Origin: Bacteroidota bacterium
GTDB lineage: Bacteria; Bacteroidota; Bacteroidia; Chitinophagales; Saprospiraceae
Assembly (NCBI GenBank): GCA_003045895.1
Contig: PZPC01000015.1
Span: forward strand, 16,565-80,564
Direction of reading: 5' to 3'
DNA length: 64,000 nt
The position numbers and the translations under genes were made by a program. This document shows, one piece after another, positions 51,273 to 62,408 of this stretch. The notes under the pieces were generated by a model, which was given only the letters and a program-made list of their open reading frames with translations, searched no databases and had not been told where the DNA came from. Each line of letters opens with the position of its first letter. The first letter of the stretch is position 1.

Positions 51273-51662
51273 ATGAAAGACCAAAAAAGCATCTATCTCT
51301 CTGATCTCCATTTCGAACACCGGAACTGGCTTTCCGAGTTGACTTTTTGGAAGGAGGAACTGGTCAGTTTTCAAAACAGATTGGCAGAAGTGGTGAGCCG
51401 CTGGACGGACAAAAGTGTCCTGGCTCAGGCCGAACATTTCCAGAACCAGTTTATCCGCCACAATGAGGTCATCGACATCCTTCGCCACGAGGTAAAACTC
51501 CACGAACAAGAACTGTCTATCCACGCCGAAGAGCACCCGATTGGTATTGAGCACCAACATTTTTCAGACCATGCGGACTTTCGGGAACAGATGGAAACCC
51601 AACGCCATATTTACAATGACTTGAAAAAAGAGTTTTTTTCTTTTTTGGTTAAGACCATGTAA
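51273..51662 (+). CDS. hypothetical helical protein before the ATPase operon
   Basis: A 129-residue acidic, His- and Glu-rich, entirely helical protein (IYLSDLHFEHRNWLSELTFWKEELVSFQNRLAEVVSRW ... DILRHEVKLHEQELSIHAEEHP). No signal or domain is recognised. It ends 23 bp before the TTG of atpD, so it may be the first gene of the transcript. The ATG at 51273 is the only good start; a longer frame begins upstream at 51201 but looks non-coding. Confidence 0.65.
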   Translation: MKDQKSIYLSDLHFEHRNWLSELTFWKEELVSFQNRLAEVVSRWTDKSVLAQAEHFQNQFIRHNEVIDILRHEVKLHEQELSIHAEEHPIGIEHQHFSDHADFREQMETQRHIYNDLKKEFFSFLVKTM

Positions 51663-51673
51663 CGTTTTTTTAA

Positions 51674-53077
<1,404 letters not shown>

Positions 53078-53088
53078 AAAAATAGCCC

Positions 53089-53508
53089 GTGGAATTTAGC
53101 GATCTACACCTGAAAATCCTCCTGCCATTCGGCATTTTTGCCGAAGCGCAAGCGGTGAAAAGCCTGGTCGTGGAAACGCCGCAGGGTTCGTTCGGCTTGC
53201 TGCCCAACCGGTTGGATTGTACCGCTGCGCTGGCACCAGGCATACTGACTTATACAACCGCCGCAGGAGAGCTGTTTGTGGCCGTCGACGAAGGTGTTTT
53301 GGTGAAAACAGGTAGGGAGGTGTTCGTTTCCGTCAGGAATGCGATCGGGGGCGTCGATCTGGGTGAACTTCACCGCGCGGTGGAAGAACAATTCCGGAAA
53401 ACGGGCGCAGCAGAAGTTGATCTCCGCGCTACCCTCGCCAGGTTGGAGAGCAATTTTATTCGACGGATGGCACAACTTAAACAATTAGGAACGAATGATG
53501 GGCAATAA
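53089..53508 (+). CDS. atpC: N-type ATPase subunit epsilon
   Basis: A 139-residue central-stalk subunit. The N-terminal beta-sandwich shows ETPQGSFGLLPNRLDCTAALAPGILTY, typical of epsilon, and the C-terminal helices follow (AVEEQFRKTGAAEVDLRATLARLESNFIRRM). It starts with GTG at 53089 and overlaps atpQ by 14 bp. Confidence 0.9.
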   Translation: MEFSDLHLKILLPFGIFAEAQAVKSLVVETPQGSFGLLPNRLDCTAALAPGILTYTTAAGELFVAVDEGVLVKTGREVFVSVRNAIGGVDLGELHRAVEEQFRKTGAAEVDLRATLARLESNFIRRMAQLKQLGTNDGQ

Positions 53509-53821
53509 CCAGCCGAAGCAGCCGAACCTGGGCAAGCAGGTTGGCGACCGGGAAGCGCTCAAGCTCCGGGCCAGAAAGAAAGGCAAACGGAGCCCCTTGT
53601 ACGGCTTGGGTTTGTTTGGCCTGGTGGGCTGGTCGGTGGTTGTGCCCACGTTAGTGGGGGCTGCATTGGGGCGTTGGATCGACACCCACTACCCCAGTAC
53701 ACACGCCTGGACCTTGAATCTGCTGATCATTGGTTTGGTCACTGGCTGCTTAAATGCCTGGTTTTGGATACAAAAGGAAAACCATGAAATTGATAAAGAT
53801 TTAGCTGATGATAGCGAATGA
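53495..53821 (+). CDS. atpQ: N-type ATPase accessory membrane protein AtpQ
   Basis: A 108-residue protein with two TM segments (GLGLFGLVGWSVVVPTLVGAALGRWID and LNLLIIGLVTGCLNAWFWI) after a basic N-terminus. It matches the AtpI-like 'gene 1' family found only in N-type operons. It is thought to help assemble the c-ring or be a Mg2+-related accessory. It overlaps both neighbours by 14 bp, so translation is probably coupled. Confidence 0.85.
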   Translation: MMGNNQPKQPNLGKQVGDREALKLRARKKGKRSPLYGLGLFGLVGWSVVVPTLVGAALGRWIDTHYPSTHAWTLNLLIIGLVTGCLNAWFWIQKENHEIDKDLADDSE

Positions 53822-54107
53822 AATAACAACCTGGATAATGGCCCTGCTGGCAGGTGTATTGCTGGGCGGCTTTTTTTTCGGCGGCCTATGGTGGACGGTA
53901 AAAAAAGGGCTAACGGTTGCCTATCCCGGCAGCTGGTTCCTCGCCAGTATACTGGTGCGAACAGGTGTGGTATTGGCCGGTTTTTATGTTGTTGCTGGTG
54001 GGCAGCTGGAACGGATGGCGGCCTGCCTGGTCGGTTTTATTTTAGCCAGGTTGGTGGTTTTGCGCTACACCAACAAGGCCAATCATTCAAAAACAGTAGC
54101 ACCATGA
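53808..54107 (+). CDS. atpR: N-type ATPase accessory membrane protein AtpR
   Basis: A 99-residue protein with three TM segments (ITTWIMALLAGVLLGGFFFGGLWWTV, WFLASILVRTGVVLAGFYVV, MAACLVGFILARLVVLRY). It fits the AtpR family specific to N-type operons. A Arg lies in TM2 (LVRTG) and another in TM3 (LARLV), the kind of charged residues proposed to interact with c subunits. Its stop overlaps the atpB ATG (ATGA at 54104-54107). Confidence 0.85.
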   Translation: MIANEITTWIMALLAGVLLGGFFFGGLWWTVKKGLTVAYPGSWFLASILVRTGVVLAGFYVVAGGQLERMAACLVGFILARLVVLRYTNKANHSKTVAP

Positions 54108-54775
54108 GCCTGACACCCGATGACCAGATCTTTTGGCAGTTCGGTTGCTTTAAGCTGAACGCCACCATTGTATGGACCTGGGTGGTCATGCTGATTTTGG
54201 TCATTGGTGCGCGGCTCATTACCCGCCGGCTGTCGCGTGACATCCATATCTCCCGTTGGCAAAACATGCTGGAAATAATCGTGTTGGGAATCCTCGAACA
54301 AATGAAAGAAGTGGGGCTGAAAAAGCCCGAAAAGTACCTCGGCTACATCGGGACGCTGTTTCTATTTATTGTTACCGCCAATCTCTGCACCATTTTTCCG
54401 GTGTACGAACCGCCCACGGGTTCCTTGTCGACTACGGCCGCCCTGGCCTTGTCGGTCTTTATGGCCGTACCCCTCTTCGGCATTGAAAAAAAAGGGGTGG
54501 TGGGTTATTTCAAGACCTTTATGGAACCTACGCCGATCATGCTGCCCTTTAATATTATCGCCGAATTTTCACGTACCCTGGCCATGTCCGTGCGCCTGTT
54601 TGGCAACATCATGAGCGGAAGCATGATCCTGGCTATTTTATTAACCATTACGCCATTTATTTTTCCCATTGTGATGACCCTCCTGGGCCTGCTTACCGGC
54701 ATGGTACAAGCTTATATTTTCAGTATTCTGGCTACGGTATTTATCGCGTCGGCGATGCAATCGGCGGCAAATTAA
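54104..54775 (+). CDS. atpB: N-type ATPase subunit a
   Basis: The stator channel subunit, 223 residues, shorter than typical F-type a subunits (~260-290) as in other N-ATPases. The essential arginine is Arg164 in SVRLFGNIMSG. Other conserved parts are LFLFIVTANLCTIFPVYEPPTGSLSTTAALAL and IFSILATVFIASAMQSA. The start is the ATG at 54104, overlapping the atpR stop; the longer upstream frame lies inside atpR. Confidence 0.93.
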   Translation: MSLTPDDQIFWQFGCFKLNATIVWTWVVMLILVIGARLITRRLSRDIHISRWQNMLEIIVLGILEQMKEVGLKKPEKYLGYIGTLFLFIVTANLCTIFPVYEPPTGSLSTTAALALSVFMAVPLFGIEKKGVVGYFKTFMEPTPIMLPFNIIAEFSRTLAMSVRLFGNIMSGSMILAILLTITPFIFPIVMTLLGLLTGMVQAYIFSILATVFIASAMQSAAN

Positions 54776-54801
54776 GAGCTAACGATTTAAAAAAACAAAT
54801 A

Positions 54802-55074
54802 ATGGATAACACCACCATCATCGCTATGATTTCAATTGTTACGGCCGGACTGACCACCGGACTGGGCTGTATTGGCCCGGCTCTGGCTGAGGGGCGTTCC
54901 GTGGCGACGGCCCTGGGTTCGCTGGCGCAACAACCCGATGCGGCCGCTACCATTACCAGAACGCTATTTGTCGGTTTGGCCATGATTGAATCCATCGCCA
55001 TTTATTGCTTTGTGATTTCCATGATCCTGATTTTTGCGAATCCCTTTTGGAACCATTTTATTACCGCCCACTAA
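54802..55074 (+). CDS. atpE: N-type ATPase subunit c
   Basis: The rotor-ring protein, 90 residues, two TM helices. Helix 1 has GCIGPALAEGRSVATAL with Glu30 where Na+-type c subunits have Gln32; helix 2 has GLAMIESIAIYCFV with Glu63, Ser64 and Tyr68 aligning with Na+ ligands Glu65, Ser66 and Tyr70 of Ilyobacter tartaricus. The loop is AQQPDA without the usual Arg. Two carboxylates per hairpin are typical of N-ATPases. Ion choice (Na+ or H+) cannot be read from sequence alone; one N-ATPase ring (Burkholderia pseudomallei) has been reported as H+-specific with 17 subunits. Confidence 0.95.
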   Translation: MDNTTIIAMISIVTAGLTTGLGCIGPALAEGRSVATALGSLAQQPDAAATITRTLFVGLAMIESIAIYCFVISMILIFANPFWNHFITAH

Positions 55075-55086
55075 ACGTTTTTTTTT

Positions 55087-55887
55087 ATGCTAATTGATTG
55101 GTTCACGGTCTTTGCGCAGGTCGTCAATTTTCTGGTACTGGTTTACTTGTTGAAAAGGTTCTTGTACCAGCCTATTCTCCAGGCTATTGACGAACGGGAA
55201 AACCGGATTGCCACACAATTGCAGGAAGCTGCCGCACAACAAGCGGCGGCAGACGAACAACACCAACAATTCGACCGCCTCAATGCGGCGTTAAAGCAGC
55301 ACAAGGAATCGTTGCTGGCTGCGGCCCAAAGTGAGGCTGAAGCGGAACAACAGCGTTTGCTGGACGAGGCGCGCCAGGCATACGACGAATTGCGCACCCG
55401 CTTGCAGGATGCCCTGGTCAAAGAGCAAGCCAGGCTATCGGTTGAGCTCAGGAAGCAGGTGCAGCAGGAGACCTTTTCCATTGCCCGTAAGACCCTGGCC
55501 GACCTCGCCAACGTGCCGCTCGAGGCGCAAATTATGGCGGTTTTTATCGAAAAACTACAGGCTTTGGGTACCTCCACAATCGCTCAGCTAAGCGCCGCAC
55601 TCCAATCTGCCAACCACCCGTTAGTGGTGCGCAGCACTTTTGCAATCAGCGCCGAACAACAAGCACGTATTGCCCAGGTCGTCAAATCATTGATTAATGA
55701 CAAGACCACTTTGGAATTTCAAACAGGTAAGGAAGAGGTAGGTGGTATTGAGCTGTCTGCCAATGGGTATAAAATCGGCTGGAATATTACCGATTATCTC
55801 GATGCACTCGAAAAACGGGTAGCAGGCGTTGTCGAAAATTGGCAAAAAAATCCGGCTCAAGTTGAAAACATCAACCATGACAACTGA
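55087..55887 (+). CDS. atpF: N-type ATPase subunit b with delta-like C-terminus
   Basis: The 266-residue peripheral stalk subunit, longer than common b subunits (~160). A TM segment ([23 protein letters not shown]) and a long Gln/Ala/Glu coiled coil (~40-140) are followed by ~110 residues whose end ([28 protein letters not shown]) resembles the C-terminal domain of delta subunits. With no separate atpH gene, the protein probably supplies both functions. It overlaps atpA by 11 bp. Confidence 0.92.
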   Translation: MLIDWFTVFAQVVNFLVLVYLLKRFLYQPILQAIDERENRIATQLQEAAAQQAAADEQHQQFDRLNAALKQHKESLLAAAQSEAEAEQQRLLDEARQAYDELRTRLQDALVKEQARLSVELRKQVQQETFSIARKTLADLANVPLEAQIMAVFIEKLQALGTSTIAQLSAALQSANHPLVVRSTFAISAEQQARIAQVVKSLINDKTTLEFQTGKEEVGGIELSANGYKIGWNITDYLDALEKRVAGVVENWQKNPAQVENINHDN

Positions 55888-57409
55888 TTCCCTGACCAAC
55901 CTCATTGAGGAGGCCTTTTTGGCGATGCGCCAGGCGCGGGAAAACTTCGTCCCACCGCTGGGCCTGCAGGAAGTAGGCACCGTTACGGCCGTTCTAAATG
56001 GCATTGCCCACGTAAGTGGGCTGCCAGGGGTAGGCTTTGAAGAATTAATCAAATTCCCCGGCGGTTTATACGGCATCGCCTTCAACCTGGATGAGGATGA
56101 GATAGGGGTGGTTTTACTGGGCGAATTTTGGCGCCTCCACGCAGGTGACCGCGCCGAGCGCACGGGGCGGGTGATGGATGCGCCGGTCGGGGAAGAGCTG
56201 ATCGGTCGCGTTATTGATCCTTTGGGGAAACCCCTGGATGGCCAGGGAGCACTGGCTTTTACCGAACGATTGCCCATTGAACGGCCAGCTCCTTCCATCA
56301 TGGACAGAGACCCCGTCCATGTGCCGCTGCAAACCGGAATAAAGGTAATCGACGCCCTCGTCCCGGTTGGGCGGGGACAGCGGGAACTCATCCTTGGTGA
56401 TCGGCAAACCGGCAAGACCGCCATTGCCATTGATACCATCATTAACCAAAAGGGGCAAGATGTGCTGTGCATTTATTGCGCCATCGGCCAGCGCGCCTCC
56501 TCGGTCGCTAAAGTAGTGGCTGTGCTCCGGGAAACAGGGGCGCTGGCGTATACCATAGTGGTGGTCGCAGAAGGCAATGATCCGGCTGGTCTCAATTATA
56601 TTGCACCCTATGCGGCTACCAGCATGGGGGAATATTTCATGGAAAAGGGGCGGGATGTTTTAATCGTCTACGATGACCTTACCCAACATGCCCGTTCGTA
56701 TCGGGAACTGTCATTGCTTCTCCGCCGCCCACCCGGCCGGGAGGCTTTCCCGGGGGATATTTTTTACATTCACTCCCGCTTACTGGAACGGTCTACCCAC
56801 CTGAGAAAAGAAAAAGGCGGCGGCTCCCTAACGGCATTGCCGATTGTCGAGACCGAAGCCCAGAACATTTCAGCCTACATCCCTACCAATTTGATCTCCA
56901 TCACGGATGGCCAGCTGTACCTTTCCCCCACGTTGTTTGAATTAGGCGTACTTCCTGCCGTTGATATTGGCAAATCCGTTTCCCGGGTGGGCGGTAAGGC
57001 CCAGTTGCCGGTGTATCACACCGTAGCGGGTAGCCTGAAACTCAATTATGCCCAGTTTGAAGAACTGGAAACCTTTGCCCGGTTCGGAACCCGCCTTGAT
57101 GAGGGCACCCGTAGCATCCTGAACCACGGCCAGCGCATTCGCACCTTGCTCAAACAACCGGAATTGTCTCCGGTCTCCGTTTCCGAACAGGTCCTGTTGT
57201 TGTTGGCGCTAACGCATGGCCTTTTCGATGACATTCCGCTGGGAGAAATGAAAGCGGCCGAGGCGGCTTTGCGCAGTAGGGGAGCAGCCCTGCCCCCCGA
57301 GCTGTCAGCATTCATTTGGTCCAACACCAAGATGAGCGCTGCCGATCAGGAGGCCATTGTGGCAATTTGCAACGAGGTGCTGACGGCCTTTAAAAATAAA
57401 GGGACATGA
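55877..57409 (+). CDS. atpA: N-type ATPase subunit alpha
   Basis: The 510-residue non-catalytic nucleotide-binding subunit. The P-loop is [53 protein letters not shown] and the arginine-finger region [14 protein letters not shown] ([14 protein letters not shown]) are conserved. The ATG at 55877 was chosen because codons further upstream read through atpF; it overlaps the atpF stop by 11 bp. Its stop overlaps the atpG ATG by four bases (ATGA). Confidence 0.95.
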   Translation: MTTDSLTNLIEEAFLAMRQARENFVPPLGLQEVGTVTAVLNGIAHVSGLPGVGFEELIKFPGGLYGIAFNLDEDEIGVVLLGEFWRLHAGDRAERTGRVMDAPVGEELIGRVIDPLGKPLDGQGALAFTERLPIERPAPSIMDRDPVHVPLQTGIKVIDALVPVGRGQRELILGDRQTGKTAIAIDTIINQKGQDVLCIYCAIGQRASSVAKVVAVLRETGALAYTIVVVAEGNDPAGLNYIAPYAATSMGEYFMEKGRDVLIVYDDLTQHARSYRELSLLLRRPPGREAFPGDIFYIHSRLLERSTHLRKEKGGGSLTALPIVETEAQNISAYIPTNLISITDGQLYLSPTLFELGVLPAVDIGKSVSRVGGKAQLPVYHTVAGSLKLNYAQFEELETFARFGTRLDEGTRSILNHGQRIRTLLKQPELSPVSVSEQVLLLLALTHGLFDDIPLGEMKAAEAALRSRGAALPPELSAFIWSNTKMSAADQEAIVAICNEVLTAFKNKGT

Positions 57410-58284
57410 AAGATACACTGGAAAGTTTGCGACATAAAATCGGGATGGCCAATGAGTTGAATTCGGTCGTTCGGACAATGAAAGCGCTTTCGGCTTCCAG
57501 CATTAACCAATACGAAAAAGCGGTGACATCGTTGGAAGATTATTACCGAACCGTCAAATGGGGCTTGTATGTGTGTTTGGCTGCTGCTAAAGCATCAATA
57601 CAACAGGGAACCACCAAGAAAGGAAAAGTCGCAGCCATTATTTTTGGTGCTGGCCAGGGTTTGGTTGGTCAGTTCAATGATGCCCTGTGTCAGTATGCGG
57701 CGGCAGAACTGGAAAAGCTACCTGGTGAAAAAGTGATCTGGACCGTCGGCGTTTCCTTACAGGGGCGGCTGGAAGATCGGGGCTTCCCTCCTGTCCAGCA
57801 GTTCGAGGTACCCCATACCGTCGAGGCAATAACGCCATTGGTAGGGCAATTTCTCTCCAAAATTGAACAGGCCCTGGAACAAGAGGAGGTTTCGACGATA
57901 TACCTTTTTTACAACCGCCCCCAGAAGGGCGCTATCTACGGGCCGGTACAGCTGCGGTTTGTTCCACTCGACGAGATTTGGCAGAAGGAAATTAGGACTA
58001 TTGAATGGCCCTCGCCAAAAATCCCTGAGACCCTTTATGATCCCGCGTTGACACTACTGGCATTGGTTCGGGAATACTTTTTCGTAACCCTCTACCGGGC
58101 CTGCGCCGAATCGCTGGCCAGCGAAAATGCCAGTCGCCTGGCCGCTATGCAGCGGGCGGAGAAAAACATCAAAGAGCTGTTAACCGACCTGACGATGAGT
58201 TACCACCAGTTGCGTCAGAGCAGTATTGATGAAGAAATGTTCGATGTCATTTTTGGGGCAGAGGCGCTGGCAAAGCGCGGGTAG
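57406..58284 (+). CDS. atpG: N-type ATPase subunit gamma
   Basis: The 292-residue rotating central shaft. The N-terminal helix ([35 protein letters not shown]) and the C-terminal helix ([51 protein letters not shown]) that form the coiled-coil shaft are well kept; the middle Rossmann-like domain is more divergent. It closes the atp operon. The next gene on the same strand starts 51 bp later. Confidence 0.92.
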   Translation: MKDTLESLRHKIGMANELNSVVRTMKALSASSINQYEKAVTSLEDYYRTVKWGLYVCLAAAKASIQQGTTKKGKVAAIIFGAGQGLVGQFNDALCQYAAAELEKLPGEKVIWTVGVSLQGRLEDRGFPPVQQFEVPHTVEAITPLVGQFLSKIEQALEQEEVSTIYLFYNRPQKGAIYGPVQLRFVPLDEIWQKEIRTIEWPSPKIPETLYDPALTLLALVREYFFVTLYRACAESLASENASRLAAMQRAEKNIKELLTDLTMSYHQLRQSSIDEEMFDVIFGAEALAKRG

Positions 58285-58334
58285 TGGTTAATTCATTCGA
58301 GAACTTGCCTGAGCAAGGCGTAAATGTGGAAATT

Positions 58335-59087
58335 ATGAAAGCTTTACTTTTGGGTAGCCTACTGCTCTTTCTGGGTTATTCAGCCTGGCAAGACCCGCAG
58401 ATGGATGCCACGGAAATTGTCCGGAAAGCCAACGAATTGGTGCTGGGGCGTTCCAGCCAAAGTACTGCTACCATGACCGTGGTGCGGCCCACCTGGAGCC
58501 GCGAGGTCAGCATGAAGACCTGGTCGCTCGGCAACGACTACTATATGATCCTGATTACCGCGCCAGCCCAGGACAAGGGACAGGTGTTTCTGAAATCTTT
58601 CAACGACATGTGGAACTGGATACCGGGCATCAGCCGGGTTATCCGGATACCGCCTTCCATGATGGGGCAAAACTGGATGGGCTCCGATTTCACCAATAAC
58701 GACCTTGTGAAGGCCAGTTCCATTGTGGATGATTATATCCATACCGTACTGGGATCCGAGTTCATCGACGGCTTCGATTGCTATAAAATACAGTTAACAC
58801 CCAAACCCGATGCCGCGGTGGTATGGGGTAAGATCATCACCTGGATCGTCAAAGACAAATACTATATGCTTAAAACTACCTTTTACGATGAAGACGGTGA
58901 ATTGGTGAACCTGGAAACCCAGTCCGAGATCAAACATTTTGGCGACCGCGACCTGCCGTCTAAATTGGTCATGACCCCGATAAAAGAAACCGGAAAGCAA
59001 ACGATTCTGGTGTTCCAGCAATTGGCTTTTGACCTGCCCCTGAAACCCGATTTTTTTTCCCAGCAAACCATGAAGACCATTCACTGA
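58335..59087 (+). CDS. LolA-like periplasmic carrier (outer-membrane lipoprotein-sorting family)
   Basis: A 250-residue exported protein with a signal peptide (MKALLLGSLLLFLGYSAW). The body (ATEIVRKANELVLGRSSQSTATMTVVRPTWSREVSMKTWS ... MWNWIPGISRVIRIPPSMM ... DGELVNLETQSEIKHFGDRDLPSKLVMTPIKE) matches the LolA-like 'outer membrane lipoprotein-sorting' family, a half-barrel that carries hydrophobic cargo. The ATG at 58335 was preferred over the earlier GTG because it starts the signal peptide. It stands between atpG and two FtsX-type permeases, suggesting it ferries a lipid or lipoprotein. Confidence 0.88.
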   Translation: MKALLLGSLLLFLGYSAWQDPQMDATEIVRKANELVLGRSSQSTATMTVVRPTWSREVSMKTWSLGNDYYMILITAPAQDKGQVFLKSFNDMWNWIPGISRVIRIPPSMMGQNWMGSDFTNNDLVKASSIVDDYIHTVLGSEFIDGFDCYKIQLTPKPDAAVVWGKIITWIVKDKYYMLKTTFYDEDGELVNLETQSEIKHFGDRDLPSKLVMTPIKETGKQTILVFQQLAFDLPLKPDFFSQQTMKTIH

Positions 59088-59130
59088 TGCTGCTTGCTGG
59101 CCTTTGGTATTAAACGCGTAAATTTTGTCT

Positions 59131-60354
59131 ATGCAACAACTGATCATCCTGGCCTGGCGCAACCTATGGCGCAATCGCCGCCGTACCCTGATCACGCTCG
59201 CTTCGGTCTTTATGGCCGTGGTGCTGGCGATTGCTATTCGTTCGCTGCAAAAAGGCGCCTACAGCAATATGATCGGCAATGCGGTACGGTTTTCTACGGG
59301 CTATTTGCAAGTACAGGCCAAAGGCTACTGGGAAGATAAATCCATTAACAATTCTTTCACCGCGGATACTTCCCTGGACCAAACGCTGCAAGCTGAACCG
59401 AATATTTCTTTGGCGGTACCCCGACTCGAATCTTTTGCCCTGGCCTCTTCCGGCCTGCACACCAAGGGGGTAGCCATAATTGGGATTGACCCGGTGCAAG
59501 AAAACCAGTTGAACAGTTTGGAGGAAAAGGTAGCCAAAGGGAAATACTTCCACCGTGGGGGTGGCCAGGGCTTACTGATCGGCGACGGGCTGGCCAACTA
59601 CCTGCGCCTACAGTTGGGTGACACCCTGGTGTTGATGGGGCAGGGCTATCATGGCAGCACGGCAGCTGCCCAGTATCCGATTCAGGGGATTTTTCATTTC
59701 CCCCTGGACCAATTGAATAACTCGCTGGTCTATCTTGCGCTTCCCGATGCCCAGGCCTTTTTTGCCGCCCCCGGGCGATTAACCTCCGTCAGCCTGATGC
59801 TGGACGACCCTGCTGCCATGGAAGCAACTGCCCGTTCCTTACAACGTGCGCTCGACAGCACCCGGGTCGTCCTGCAGTGGCCCGTGATGAATAAGAGCCT
59901 GGTGCAGGAAATACAGGGCGACAATGCGGGAGGGATCATCATGTTGGGCATCTTGTACCTCGTAGTCGCTTTTGGTGTATTTGGCACCATCCTGATGATG
60001 ACCATGGAGCGAAAAAAAGAATTTGCCGTCATGATCGCGATCGGCATGCACCGCATTAAGCTAACGGCAATCGTGATGCTCGAGACGGTACTGATCGGAC
60101 TGATGGGCATCGTGGCGGGTTGTGTACTGATTCTGCCCGTTTTGCTTTACCTCTACCAACATCCGCTTGCGCTAACGGGGTCCACGGCCCAGATCTATCA
60201 GGAGTTTGGCCTCGAGCCTATCATGCCGGTATCGGTAGACCCTGCTATTTTTTTTTACCAGGGTATAACTGTCCTGGCTATTGCCCTGGTTTCAACCCTC
60301 TATCCTTTGTGGTACATCAATCGGTTCCGCATTCCGGAAGCCCTCAAGCAATAA
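59131..60354 (+). CDS. FtsX-type ABC permease 1
   Basis: A 407-residue permease of the LolC/E-MacB type: an N-terminal TM helix (RTLITLASVFMAVVLAIAIR), a ~220-residue periplasmic domain (YLQVQAKGYWEDKSINNSF ... SVSLMLDDPAAM) and three C-terminal TM helices, one with the coupling-like segment ERKKEFAVMIAIGMHRIKL. It lies 43 bp after the LolA-like gene and forms a pair with permease 2. Confidence 0.9.
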   Translation: MQQLIILAWRNLWRNRRRTLITLASVFMAVVLAIAIRSLQKGAYSNMIGNAVRFSTGYLQVQAKGYWEDKSINNSFTADTSLDQTLQAEPNISLAVPRLESFALASSGLHTKGVAIIGIDPVQENQLNSLEEKVAKGKYFHRGGGQGLLIGDGLANYLRLQLGDTLVLMGQGYHGSTAAAQYPIQGIFHFPLDQLNNSLVYLALPDAQAFFAAPGRLTSVSLMLDDPAAMEATARSLQRALDSTRVVLQWPVMNKSLVQEIQGDNAGGIIMLGILYLVVAFGVFGTILMMTMERKKEFAVMIAIGMHRIKLTAIVMLETVLIGLMGIVAGCVLILPVLLYLYQHPLALTGSTAQIYQEFGLEPIMPVSVDPAIFFYQGITVLAIALVSTLYPLWYINRFRIPEALKQ

Positions 60355-60417
60355 CCTGCCAGGGTAAGGGGTGACGCTGAGGCAGTTACCCCTTGCCCGG
60401 GGCATCAACCTTATGAT

Positions 60418-61635
60418 ATGCTGATACGAATAGCCTGGAGAAATGTATGGCGAAATAAGACCCGCAGCCTGGTCATTATCATTGCCGTGGTAGTGGGCCT
60501 ATGGGGAGGTGTTTTTTCTGATGCCTTTATGCAGGGGATGACCGAGCAACAAATCTACTCGACCATTCACACCGAGACGGGCCATATCCAATTGAACCAG
60601 CCTGGCTTTTTGCAAAATTTTGACCTGCAAAAACGAATCACCAATGCCGACAGTCTGGTCGCCATCCTGAAAACAAATCCTGCGGTGGCAGGGGCAGCGG
60701 CTATTGTTCGGGTTACAGCCATGGCCACTACCGCGTCCAGTTCGGCCGGCATAATGGTGAATGGCATCCAGCCATCCGATCAGCAGGTGGTGAGTAATCT
60801 TTCCCAACTGCTGGTTCAGGGAGACTATTTTAAAAGCAATCGGGCCAACGAAGCGGTGATCGGCCAACAGCTGGCGGACAAGCTACACGTGAAGTTGAAG
60901 TCCCGCATAGTGCTGACTTTGCAAACCGTTTCCGGGGACCTGGTTTACGGGGCCTTTAAAGTTGCGGGCATTTACCGTACCCACGATAGTGATTTCGACC
61001 AGCAAATGTTTTTTGTCCGCAACCAGGATCTACAGGCACTCATCGACTTTCCGCCCGCGGCCGCCTCGGTGATCACCGTCCTGCTCCACCAATCGGATGA
61101 CACCGAACCGATGGCTGCTTCCCTGCAAGAACAATTTCCGGATCTGCAGGTACAATCCTGGGTGCAATTGGCACCCATGCTCCAGGCCATGTCTGGCACC
61201 ATGCTGCAATTTTCGTTGATTTTTGTGGGTGTTATTTTGATCGCCCTCGCCTTTGGTATCATCAATACTATGCTGATGGCGGTACTCGACCGCACCCGCG
61301 AAATTGGGATGTTGCTGTCGATCGGGATGCGGCCCGCGAAAGTATTTGGCATGATTATGTTGGAGACCATTTTTCTCTCCCTCACGGGTGCCATTATTGG
61401 CGTGCTGGTGAGCGTAGCCAGTATCTCATGGTTTGGGCAACACGGAATTGACCTGTCGATTGTCGCCGAAGGATTCAATGCCCTGGGCTACAGTAGCAAG
61501 GTGTATCCTTCCCTGGGTGCTGACTTTTATCTGATCCTTACCTGTATGGTCATTGGAATTGCCGTGGTGGCCGGGCTCTTTCCGGCCAGAAGGGCCATTC
61601 GGTTGAAACCCGCGGAGGCCGTCCGGGGTGAATAA
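60418..61635 (+). CDS. FtsX-type ABC permease 2
   Basis: A 405-residue permease with the same layout as its upstream neighbour (N-terminal TM LVIIIAVVVGLWGGVF, periplasmic MacB-like domain, and C-terminal helices with LDRTREIGMLLSIGMRPAKVFGMI). The two permeases are only moderately alike, suggesting a heterodimer as in LolC-LolE. It is followed 62 bp later by the ATPase gene. Confidence 0.9.
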   Translation: MLIRIAWRNVWRNKTRSLVIIIAVVVGLWGGVFSDAFMQGMTEQQIYSTIHTETGHIQLNQPGFLQNFDLQKRITNADSLVAILKTNPAVAGAAAIVRVTAMATTASSSAGIMVNGIQPSDQQVVSNLSQLLVQGDYFKSNRANEAVIGQQLADKLHVKLKSRIVLTLQTVSGDLVYGAFKVAGIYRTHDSDFDQQMFFVRNQDLQALIDFPPAAASVITVLLHQSDDTEPMAASLQEQFPDLQVQSWVQLAPMLQAMSGTMLQFSLIFVGVILIALAFGIINTMLMAVLDRTREIGMLLSIGMRPAKVFGMIMLETIFLSLTGAIIGVLVSVASISWFGQHGIDLSIVAEGFNALGYSSKVYPSLGADFYLILTCMVIGIAVVAGLFPARRAIRLKPAEAVRGE

Positions 61636-61697
61636 AACGAAAAATGCAGTTTTCCGGCGTAACCGGTGAGTGGAATAATTCATTTAAAACCAATGTG

Positions 61698-62408
61698 ATG
61701 TCCGTAATCGAAATACAACAACTGACCAAGACTTACCGGGAAACGCTGGTGCCGGTGCACGCCGTAAATGGGATTGACCTGAAGTTTGAGAAGGGTGAAT
61801 TCACGGCTATTGTGGGGCCGTCGGGGTGCGGTAAGACCACCCTCCTGAACCTGATGGGCGGAATAGACCGACCTACTTCCGGCCAGATCCTCGTTGAAAA
61901 GGTAGATATTACGCAACTGACGGCGAGCCAGTTGGTCGATTTTCGCCTCTATAACATCGGGTTCATCTTTCAGTCGTTTAACCTGATACCCGTACTGACG
62001 GTGGAGGAAAACGTAGGGTTTGTCATGGAGTTGCAGCACCGCCAGCGCGAGGAAATAACAGCCCGCATCCAATACCTGCTCACGGCCATGGGAATAGCCG
62101 AAAAAACCAAGCTGCGGCCAAAATACCTGTCTGGTGGGCAGCAGCAGCGGGTGGCCGTGGCCCGGGCGCTGGCAGCCAAACCCAAATTTATCCTGGCAGA
62201 TGAACCTACCGCTAACCTGGATTCAAAATCAACGAACACCCTGCTCAACCTGATGGCCAGCCTGAATGAAAAAGAACAAGTCACTTTTATTTTTTCCACC
62301 CACGATCAGCGGGTCATGGACAAGGCCAGACGCATCATTACCCTGGAGGATGGCAAAGTAATCAGCGATACTTCAGTGAAACACAGTCATGCGGAAGCGC
62401 AAAATTAA
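61698..62408 (+). CDS. ABC transporter ATP-binding protein (LolD/MacB type)
   Basis: A 236-residue ABC ATPase with Walker A GPSGCGKTT, signature LSGGQQQRVAVARA, Walker B FILADEPTANLDS and H-loop FSTHD, of the LolD/MacB class that drives FtsX-type permeases. The ATG at 61698 begins the conserved SVIEIQQLTKTYRE; an earlier in-frame ATG (61644) adds an unconserved stretch. Its last 20 bp overlap the start of the barrel gene, indicating tight coupling. Confidence 0.92.
   Translation: MSVIEIQQLTKTYRETLVPVHAVNGIDLKFEKGEFTAIVGPSGCGKTTLLNLMGGIDRPTSGQILVEKVDITQLTASQLVDFRLYNIGFIFQSFNLIPVLTVEENVGFVMELQHRQREEITARIQYLLTAMGIAEKTKLRPKYLSGGQQQRVAVARALAAKPKFILADEPTANLDSKSTNTLLNLMASLNEKEQVTFIFSTHDQRVMDKARRIITLEDGKVISDTSVKHSHAEAQN

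Noticed and set aside
53888..54103. 72-residue N-terminal extension of the a subunit
   Set aside because: This part reads through atpR in another frame; the ATG at 54104 fits the family N-terminus and overlaps the atpR stop.
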